A stretch of 46,145 nt of DNA from an uncultured Ruminococcus sp. (GTDB lineage: Bacteria; Bacillota; Clostridia; Oscillospirales; Ruminococcaceae), in assembly GCA_937926145.1 (NCBI GenBank), contig CALANW010000082.1, forward strand, positions 1 through 46,145. Direction: 5' to 3'. How positions within the stretch are numbered: position 1 is the stretch's first letter; each line of letters starts with the position of its first letter. Of this stretch, positions 40,656 to 46,145 are shown in pieces. A model generated the notes under the pieces. The model saw only the letters and a list, made by a program, of their open reading frames with translations. It was not told where the DNA came from and did not search any database. A program made the translations under genes and the position numbers.

Positions 40656-42327
40656 AAATTTTTCCTTTCTCTACGCGGTAAACTCGGTCTGCGACAGCCA
40701 TTGTACTTTCTCTGTGCGAAACGAGGATTATGCTTCTGTTCTGCTTCTGCTGACGGAGCGCTTTGAGGATAATGCCCTCGTTGATGCTGTCAACGTTGCT
40801 CGTCGGCTCGTCGAGGAGGATAAGGCTGCTGCCGCGCAGGAACGCTCTTGCAAGTCCGAGCCTTTGCTTTTCGCCTGCGGAGAGATTGTCGCCGAGCGCG
40901 CCGACTTTGGTTTTATAGCCATCGGGCAGGGTCATTATGAAGTCATGCACCGATGCCATTTTGCAGGCGTTTTCTATCTCCGTCTGTGAAGCGTTCGGAT
41001 TTGCGATGCGGAGATTTTCTTCTATCGTTTCATCGAAAAGATATGTGACCTGACTTACCATTGTAACATTGTCGAGCAGGCTTGCTTCGTCTATCCTGTC
41101 GATATCGATGCCGTTATAGCCGATAGTGCCGCTGTCTTTCTGCCAGAAGCGCAGGAGAAGCTTTAGGAGCGTTGATTTTCCGCAGCCGCTCTCGCCTACG
41201 ATGCCGACGATCTCGCCTTTTTTAGCATTGAGGCAGATATCGGAAAGGACATTGTTTTTCTTATCGTAGGAAAAGGACATATCCGAAACTTCAAGGCGGT
41301 CAAAGCTGAATTTTTCGCCGTTTTTGATCGGTTCAACGGCAGGCTTTTCCGAAAGCAGGTCAAGCACTCTGTCGCCGCTCGCAAAGGTCTGTGTAAGGTT
41401 CCCCGAGAGTGCCGAAATAGCTATGACAGGTCCGAACGAACCGAACACTGCGGTCACGCCGATGACCATTCTGCCAAGCGAAAGTCCGCATTTGCCAACA
41501 AGAATTATTCCGACAGCGAGAGCCGCGATTATCACGAGCGAAACGGTGAGTTCCGTTGCGGCTGATGCCTTTGTGATGTCGTTTTTCATATTCTTTGTTT
41601 CGGCAAGGAGAACGTCGGAGCGGCGGTTCACCTCGGCTTTGCGGCTCTCGCCCGAATTATTGAGGACGATATCCTTTATGCCTTTGATGCTGTCGAGGAA
41701 GTAGGCGTTGAAGCCTGCAAACTCGGCGCGGTAGCGAACGCCCGATCCTTTGAGTTTTCCCGAAGAAACGAGCGGCAGGACTATTCCGACGAGGATATAA
41801 CCGACAAGCGCGGTCAGGGCAAGATACCAGCTTGAAATTTTTCCTACAAAGATAAACACTGCAAGTGAAACGATGACCGCGATGCAGACGGGCGAAATTG
41901 TATGCGCATAGAAGACCTCGAGCGTTTCGATATCGGAGGTTATCATTGCGATTATCGAGCCTTTCTGCTTGCTTTCGAGCTTTGCTGGGCATAGGATGCG
42001 GAGCGCACCGAAAATTTTATCGCGAAGCACCGCAAGCAGACGGAATGCGATATAGTGATTGCTGTACTGTTCGATATAACGGAGCAGACCGCGCAGGACT
42101 CCGCAGCCTATCGCGAGTGCGATTATTGCACTGTAGGAAAGTGATATCGCTTCGCCCAATGCTTTTGCAACGCCGACTGCGCCGAAAAGCGTTACGCTCA
42201 TTGCGCAGACGAAGCCGAGCGAACCGTTTATTACTGCGAGTACCATTATATAGGCAAGGCTGCCGAGGAGCATTATAAGGCTTGCCATAATTTTTGCGCC
42301 GCTTCGGCGGATAGCTTTTTTACTCAT
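40639..42327 (-). CDS. ABC transporter, CydC-like fused permease-ATPase
   Basis: 562 aa, about six membrane segments, then an ATPase with GESGCGKST (Walker A), LSAGEKQR (signature with Ala for Gly), LILLDEPTSNVD (Walker B) and VSHREST (H-loop). It is most like the CydC half of CydDC, a pair that exports cysteine and glutathione and binds haem in enterobacteria. In anaerobic Firmicutes similar pairs have other or unknown roles, and no cydAB genes are in this window. It overlaps the CydD-like gene by 4 nt (ATGA). Confidence 0.85.
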   Translation of the reverse strand: MSKKAIRRSGAKIMASLIMLLGSLAYIMVLAVINGSLGFVCAMSVTLFGAVGVAKALGEAISLSYSAIIALAIGCGVLRGLLRYIEQYSNHYIAFRLLAVLRDKIFGALRILCPAKLESKQKGSIIAMITSDIETLEVFYAHTISPVCIAVIVSLAVFIFVGKISSWYLALTALVGYILVGIVLPLVSSGKLKGSGVRYRAEFAGFNAYFLDSIKGIKDIVLNNSGESRKAEVNRRSDVLLAETKNMKNDITKASAATELTVSLVIIAALAVGIILVGKCGLSLGRMVIGVTAVFGSFGPVIAISALSGNLTQTFASGDRVLDLLSEKPAVEPIKNGEKFSFDRLEVSDMSFSYDKKNNVLSDICLNAKKGEIVGIVGESGCGKSTLLKLLLRFWQKDSGTIGYNGIDIDRIDEASLLDNVTMVSQVTYLFDETIEENLRIANPNASQTEIENACKMASVHDFIMTLPDGYKTKVGALGDNLSAGEKQRLGLARAFLRGSSLILLDEPTSNVDSINEGIILKALRQQKQNRSIILVSHRESTMAVADRVYRVEKGKIYECQR

Positions 42328-44051
42328 TCCGACACCTCCGCATAACCGTTTTCAAGCTTTTTCTGCGCAGTATAAAGTGCGGCATATCCGCCCTGCGAAG
42401 CCATAAGCTCCGAGTGCGTTCCGACTTCCTTTACATCGCCGTTTTCCATATAATAAATTCTGTCAGACGGAACGACATTTTCAAGTCGATGCGAAATTAC
42501 GATAACGCTTTTCTTCTCGGAAAGCGCTTTGATATTTCGCATTATAACGGCTTCGCTCTCGATGTCGATGTTGCTCGTTGCCTCGTCAAAGATATAGACG
42601 GACTTGTCCGCAACGAGGTTCACGGCAAGCGCAAGCCTTTGCTTCTGACCGCCCGAAATATTTGCGCCGTCCTCGGTTATCTCCTTGTCAAGTCCGCCGT
42701 TTTCGCGGATAAAATCGGCAAGGTTCACCTTTTCGAGCGCGTCAAAGATCTCATCGTCGGTGACGTTTCCTTTTGCAAGTCTGAAATTTTCGCGGACGGT
42801 CGTGTTGAAGATATATGTATTGTAGCTGACAACTGCAAGCTTTGAGTAATATTCCTCGCGTGAAAGGCTTTCAAGCGGTTTTCCGCCTGCTGTGACCTTG
42901 CCCGACTTCGGACGGAGCGCGCCGTAAAGCAGTCCGACCGCTGTTGATTTTCCGCAGCCGCTTTCGCCGACTATTGAAGTCATTCCCTTTTCGGGGAAAG
43001 TCATCGTGACGTTTTTCAGCACATCGCGCTCGCCGTCATAGCTGAATGTGACGTTTTCAAGTTTCAACTCGGTATTGGAAAGCTTTTCTTCGCCCCAAAC
43101 GGGGTCAGGATGTGCCAAGAGGGAGAGTATCTTTTTGCCTGCGCTCGCGCCGTTCATTGCAACGTGAAAAGCCGAGCCGAACGCACGGAGCGGCAGGAAG
43201 AAATCGACCGCAACGAGTATGAGGAAAAGTGCCGAAACGGGCGAAAGTCCTCTGTTTGCAACGCCCGTCACCGCAAACGCGATGCCCAAGCCTGCGCCGC
43301 CGTAAGCAACGATGTCCATTATAGTTGTGCTTGCGAGCTGCATAACGAGGACTTTCATCGTTATCTTGCGGAATTCCTCGGCATTTTCGTTCATTTTAAC
43401 GTGCTGCGCGGCATCTGCGCGGAAAATTTTCAGCTCACGCAGACCTTGAACGCTGTCAAGGAAGCTGTCGCCCATTGAGGTGTATTTTCCCCAGTATTTA
43501 GCGAAAATTTTCTTCGCATATTTTGAAACCGCGACTATCGAAACGGGTATGAGCGGAACGCAGCAAAGCAGGACAACGGCAACTCTCCAATCTATTCCGA
43601 CCGTGACAAAAAACAGTATTATCGGTGCGAGCATCGCATAGAAAAACTGTGGGATATACGATGAATAATAGAGGTCAAGCTGCTCGATGCCCTCCATTGC
43701 GACCTGCGTAAGTCCTGCAACGCTCATTCCGTCTGTGCTTCTCACACCAAGGCGAACTATTTTATCGTAGGTCTTTTCACGAAGGTCTTTTTTCGCCTTT
43801 CTGCCAAGCAGGTCTTTGAGATTTCCCGTAATTCTGCTTGCGGCATAACGAACGGCAACTCCGACAACTGCGCAGACTGCGGGAATTATGTATGCACTCG
43901 GTTCTGTGCTCTGCGAAAGAAGCTTTATCGCATAGCATATACTTGCGGTTATCGAAAGATTCGCGATAAGACCTATCACCATTGCTCCGACCGTATAGAA
44001 AATGTATTTTCTGCTGCCGCCCAACAGCCGCAGAAGCTCTTTATCTATCAT
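42324..44051 (-). CDS. ABC transporter, CydD-like fused permease-ATPase
   Basis: 575 aa, about six membrane segments, then an ATPase with GESGCGKST, ISGGQKQR, YIFDEATSNID and VISHRLEN. The first half has YYSSYIPQFFYAMLAPIILFFVTVGIDWR, typical of the CydD/LolD-unrelated amino acid or thiol exporter group. With the next gene it makes a heterodimer. First gene of a four-gene operon (CydD-like, CydC-like, Cys-rich, YbaN). A long leader with a terminator-like hairpin and the GTTAG-N6-CTAAC sites precede it. Start ATG 44051 behind GAGAGGAG. Confidence 0.85.
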   Translation of the reverse strand: MIDKELLRLLGGSRKYIFYTVGAMVIGLIANLSITASICYAIKLLSQSTEPSAYIIPAVCAVVGVAVRYAASRITGNLKDLLGRKAKKDLREKTYDKIVRLGVRSTDGMSVAGLTQVAMEGIEQLDLYYSSYIPQFFYAMLAPIILFFVTVGIDWRVAVVLLCCVPLIPVSIVAVSKYAKKIFAKYWGKYTSMGDSFLDSVQGLRELKIFRADAAQHVKMNENAEEFRKITMKVLVMQLASTTIMDIVAYGGAGLGIAFAVTGVANRGLSPVSALFLILVAVDFFLPLRAFGSAFHVAMNGASAGKKILSLLAHPDPVWGEEKLSNTELKLENVTFSYDGERDVLKNVTMTFPEKGMTSIVGESGCGKSTAVGLLYGALRPKSGKVTAGGKPLESLSREEYYSKLAVVSYNTYIFNTTVRENFRLAKGNVTDDEIFDALEKVNLADFIRENGGLDKEITEDGANISGGQKQRLALAVNLVADKSVYIFDEATSNIDIESEAVIMRNIKALSEKKSVIVISHRLENVVPSDRIYYMENGDVKEVGTHSELMASQGGYAALYTAQKKLENGYAEVSE

Positions 44052-44065
44052 TTTTATCTCCTCTC

Positions 44066-44144
44066 ATTAGCTTTTGCTAACCTTATATCAAAAAAATAAG
44101 ACATAGACGAGGTTCACAGTCTTATTAGGTTAGATCAGGCTAAC
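44066..44144 (-). promoter_or_regulatory. Leader of the second ABC operon: two palindromes around a terminator-like hairpin
   Basis: In the transcribed leader, TTAGC-TTTT-GCTAA (44067-44080) lies just before the ribosome site and GTTAGATCAGGCTAAC (44129-44144) 48 bp further up. Between them AATAAGAC (44095-44102) pairs with GTCTTATT (44119-44126), and on the - strand a run of Ts follows (complement of 44090-44096). This has the form of an attenuator. CTAACCT upstream of the hairpin is complementary to AGGTTAG after it, so other folds are possible. Confidence 0.6.
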
Positions 44145-44183
44145 TCATATAGATTTAAAAGGTGTTTTTTCACACCATTTTAA

Positions 44184-44212
44184 ATTATAACATAAAGATT
44201 TTTCTCTGTCAA
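44184..44212 (-). promoter_or_regulatory. Consensus promoter of the second ABC operon
   Basis: On the - strand, TTGACA (complement of 44207-44212), 17-nt spacer, TATAAT (complement of 44184-44189): perfect. Transcription should start near 44177, giving a leader of about 125 nt that opens with a small GGTGT/ACACC hairpin (44161-44176). A third palindrome, GTTAGCATTGACTAAA (44220-44235), lies 7 bp upstream of the -35. Confidence 0.8.
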
Positions 44213-44251
44213 GGGAAAAGTTAGCATTGACTAAATTTACCGCATTTTTTG

Positions 44252-44280
44252 TTGATTTTCGGAGGAAAGTATGATATAAT
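44252..44280 (+). promoter_or_regulatory. Promoter of the deaminase gene
   Basis: TTGATT (44252-44257), 17-nt spacer, perfect TATAAT (44275-44280) with an extended TG. It is divergent from the ABC promoter, and the palindrome at 44220-44235 lies between them. Confidence 0.75.
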
Positions 44281-44310
44281 AGGCTAAAATCCCGTAAAGG
44301 AGCAATAAAA

Positions 44311-44703
44311 ATGGACAAGATATGGGAAGAACTTTACAGCGAAGCGAAAAAAGTCTTAAAGCCGCGCAAGGTTTCGGAAATGATAGAAGCAGGCGGAGTT
44401 GCCGCCGCTATCGAGTCGGCTTCGGGCAAAATCTACGTTGGTGTATGTGTTGACACAGCCTGTACGCTTGGAATTTGCGCTGAACGAAACGCACTTTTCA
44501 ATATGCTAACCAACGACGAGGATTCAATGAAGAGAGTCGTTGCGGTCAACTGGGACGGCAAAGTTTTAGCGCCCTGCGGAGCTTGCCGTGAGCTTATGAC
44601 ACAGCTTATGCCGAACGATTACCGCGGCATTGAAGTTATGCTTGACTATGAAAAGGGCGAGATCGTGACGCTTGGCGAACTCACTCCAAAGTGGTGGATC
44701 TAA
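44311..44703 (+). CDS. Cytidine deaminase-like zinc hydrolase
   Basis: 130 aa, one deaminase domain: CAERNALFNM near residue 56 (zinc Cys, proton-shuttling Glu) and APCGACREL near 92 (two zinc Cys). Length and motifs fit the tetrameric cytidine deaminase fold. The GVCVDTACTLGICAERNA start differs from typical Cdd, and blasticidin-S deaminase-like enzymes have the same motifs, so the substrate is open. Single gene with its own promoter and AAAGGAG. Confidence 0.75.
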   Translation: MDKIWEELYSEAKKVLKPRKVSEMIEAGGVAAAIESASGKIYVGVCVDTACTLGICAERNALFNMLTNDEDSMKRVVAVNWDGKVLAPCGACRELMTQLMPNDYRGIEVMLDYEKGEIVTLGELTPKWWI

Positions 44704-44704
44704 A

Positions 44705-44738
44705 TTGAATTCGGAATTAGGAATGCGGAATTCGGAAT
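44705..44738. repeat. TTCGGAATT-type repeat
   Basis: TTCGGAATT and close variants occur three to four times in a row, the same repeat type as at 13308, 23963 and 24217. The rest of the short gap to 44772 holds nothing else I can name. Confidence 0.6.
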
Positions 44739-44772
44739 ATTAAAAATACTTGTTCACCCAAACTTACAAATG

Positions 44773-44801
44773 TTGTTTTAAGGGAAATAATGTGATATAA
44801 T
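44773..44801 (+). promoter_or_regulatory. Promoter of the ATC-hydrolase-like/ogt pair
   Basis: TTGTTT (44773-44778), 17-nt spacer, TATAAT (44796-44801), with an extended TG before the -10. Confidence 0.7.
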
Positions 44802-44845
44802 TTCGTTAGCGTATGTTATCGCAATATTTTTTAAGGACGAGCGTT

Positions 44846-45439
44846 ATGAAAAAATATATTCCCGAAAAAATGATCTCGCAGAGCAGATTCAGAAATTTTT
44901 ACAGCGAATGGAGCGAGAACGACAAGCTTCGTTTGTGTGAAAAGATGTCGGAGCTTATCGCCGAAAACTCCGATTATGCCGATGATAAAAATTACGGTCA
45001 TTTGTGCAATCTTTTGACAGCTCTGGCAATGGTGCTCGTGCTTGAAGAAGGCGGCAAAACACGCAGTGAAGCCGAAAAAGCCGTTGCCGATGCGATGTAT
45101 ACGTTCCTTGAGCCGACAAAAGAATCAATGGAAAAGCTTGCGAGCCACAGTTGTTTCGTAAAGCTTTTAAAGCTGACAATGCCGATAAAATTCGCTCACA
45201 CGCTCGGCTTCGGCTGGGACGTGGAATTTCCGAAATGCCCAAACGACTGCTTCACGATGATAACTCACAAGTGCATTTATCAGCAGCTTTTCAAGAAGTA
45301 CGGTATGCCCGAAATGACGGCGGTGTTCTGCGAGGTCGATGATCTTATGTACAGCGCTCTGCCGCGCGCGGAGTTCATTTACACCGAGCAGATCGGACGC
45401 GGCGGAAGTATGTGCGATTATACTTTTAAAAAGAGGTAA
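44846..45439 (+). CDS. L-2-amino-thiazoline-4-carboxylate hydrolase-family protein
   Basis: 197 aa, cytosolic. The central TLGFGWDVEFPKCPNDCFTMITHKCIYQQLFKKYGMPEM stretch and the late AVFCEVDDLMYSAL segment match the ATC-hydrolase-like family, whose first member opens a thiazoline ring to form L-cysteine derivatives. Most members are uncharacterised. ATG 44846 follows AAGGACGAG; the longer frame adds 11 residues. The ogt gene follows by 2 nt. Confidence 0.6.
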   Translation: MKKYIPEKMISQSRFRNFYSEWSENDKLRLCEKMSELIAENSDYADDKNYGHLCNLLTALAMVLVLEEGGKTRSEAEKAVADAMYTFLEPTKESMEKLASHSCFVKLLKLTMPIKFAHTLGFGWDVEFPKCPNDCFTMITHKCIYQQLFKKYGMPEMTAVFCEVDDLMYSALPRAEFIYTEQIGRGGSMCDYTFKKR

Positions 45440-45441
45440 AA

Positions 45442-45975
45442 ATGATTTACACGATGAATTATTCTTCTCCGCTCGGTGAAATTCTTCTTGCGGCTGATGA
45501 GATTGGTTTGACGGGGTTATGGTTTTACGGGCAGAAATATTTTGCCGCTGACCTTGCAGAAGAAAGCACCGAGGGAACAACGCCCGCTTTAGAGCAGGCG
45601 AAAGAGTGGCTCAATATATATTTCGGCGGAAACGAGCCGAATTTTACGCCGCCGCTCCACCCTATCGGCACAGATTTTCAGCGTGAGGTCTGGGACATAC
45701 TTTTGAAGATACCTTACTGTAAAACGGTAACTTACGGTGATATTGCGCGAGAACTTGCGGAGAAAAAAGGCACTGCGAAGATGTCCGCGCAGGCGGTCGG
45801 CGGCGCTGTCGGACACAATGAGATATCGATAATCATACCCTGCCACCGTGTTGTCGGAACAAACGGAAGTCTTACGGGTTACGCAGGCGGCATTGACAAA
45901 AAAGTCGGTCTGCTGACGCTTGAAAAAGCTGATATGAGCGGATTTTTCGTACCGAAAAAGGGAACGGCGCTTTGA
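45442..45975 (+). CDS. ogt: Methylated-DNA-protein-cysteine methyltransferase
   Basis: Suicide repair protein that takes alkyl groups from O6 of guanine onto a Cys. 177 aa, the usual length. IPYCKTVTYGDIA near 91-103 (the DNA-binding helix region follows), the acceptor Cys in IIPCHRVVG near 132, and a final GYAGGIDKKVGLLTLE. It has the methyltransferase domain with a short N-terminal domain but no AraC-type Ada domain. Downstream of the ATC-hydrolase-like gene with a 2-nt gap; a terminator follows. Confidence 0.95.
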   Translation: MIYTMNYSSPLGEILLAADEIGLTGLWFYGQKYFAADLAEESTEGTTPALEQAKEWLNIYFGGNEPNFTPPLHPIGTDFQREVWDILLKIPYCKTVTYGDIARELAEKKGTAKMSAQAVGGAVGHNEISIIIPCHRVVGTNGSLTGYAGGIDKKVGLLTLEKADMSGFFVPKKGTAL

Positions 45976-45997
45976 TATTTTATATAGTATAAATTTT

Positions 45998-46026
45998 GGT
46001 CGGAGAAATTTTCTCCGTCCTTTTTT
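45998..46026 (+). terminator. Terminator after ogt
   Basis: CGGAGAA (46001-46007) and TTCTCCG (46011-46017), with GG/CC outside one mismatch, followed by six Ts. The remaining 46027-46145 is AT-rich, and I see nothing in it. Confidence 0.85.
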
Positions 46027-46145
46027 ATTGCTAAATGAACATTATTTAAAATATAGTAATTTGAACCTTAAAGTAAGATAATTTTACAGATTCATTCATT
46101 AAGCCAATGCTATTTTTATCATAATATACAATAATTATCTTATAT

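Noticed and set aside
40639..44051. Naming the second ABC pair cydC and cydD
   Set aside because: No cytochrome bd genes are present and the host is probably anaerobic, so only likeness is claimed.
44805..44820. GTTAGCGTATGTTATC as a fifth GTTAG-N6-CTAAC site
   Set aside because: Only the left arm matches; it lies before an unrelated gene.

Overview
The window reads as chromosomal DNA from an anaerobic, probably gut- or rumen-dwelling Clostridia bacterium of the Ruminococcus/Oscillospiraceae type. This is inferred from gene content and style, not from a marker gene: Gram-positive promoters (TTGACA-17-TATAAT) and strong Shine-Dalgarno sites, Thr/Glu-rich lipoproteins, a BspA-type leucine-rich repeat lipoprotein, a GH26 mannanase, a partial cobalamin operon, and many short intergenic repeats of the TTCGGAATT, GCGTAATT and GC-rich hairpin kinds. 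No rRNA, tRNA, CRISPR array, phage gene or transposase was seen.

Layout. 1-5.9 kb (+ strand): a 2-hydroxyacid dehydrogenase, a 40-residue remnant of a Cys-rich DUF3795-like protein, proB-proA (proline synthesis), an unknown membrane-anchored protein and ahcY. 6.0-7.0 kb: an AT-rich pair, an XRE regulator and a divergent SLOG-type gene, with palindromic operators between them. 7.0-13.2 kb (- strand): a DNA repair block radC, uvrB, GyrI-like, uvrA. 13.3-15.7 kb: a repeat-flanked LRR lipoprotein. 15.7-17.4 kb (- strand): an SGNH hydrolase plus GH26 mannanase pair. 17.5-21.8 kb (+ strand): an unusual NRPS module, condensation-adenylation-carrier protein fused to a PlsC-type acyltransferase, overlapping a HAD hydrolase gene. 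The adenylation pocket read by eye resembles the glycine code, so a glycine-containing lipid is the leading guess. 21.9-24.2 kb: two Thr/Glu-rich lipoproteins, then nested inverted repeats. 24.2-26.1 kb (- strand): LysR regulator and DMT-type transporter.

26.1-33.9 kb (- strand) is one long operon: a transglutaminase-like membrane protein, then cobT, cobU, cobS, a short second CobU-like protein, cobC, cbiB, cobD and cobQ. These are the late steps of cobalamin synthesis (amidation, aminopropanol arm, nucleotide loop); corrin-ring genes are absent here. 34.0-35.4 kb holds a MATE exporter. 35.6-44.1 kb (- strand) holds two heterodimeric exporter-fold ABC systems, a TetR regulator, a YbaN/DUF454 membrane protein and a Cys-rich PF11756-type protein. 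Both ABC operons are preceded by the same palindrome, GTTAG-N6-CTAAC, and the second has a transcribed leader with a terminator-like hairpin. I infer a co-regulated, possibly iron- or haem-related uptake locus. 44.3-46.0 kb (+ strand): a cytidine-deaminase-like protein, an ATC-hydrolase-family protein and an O6-alkylguanine-DNA alkyltransferase.

The best candidates for an undescribed system are the NRPS-PlsC/HAD pair and the ABC/DUF454/PF11756 locus with its shared operator and leader. The GyrI-like gene inside the uvrBA operon is also notable.
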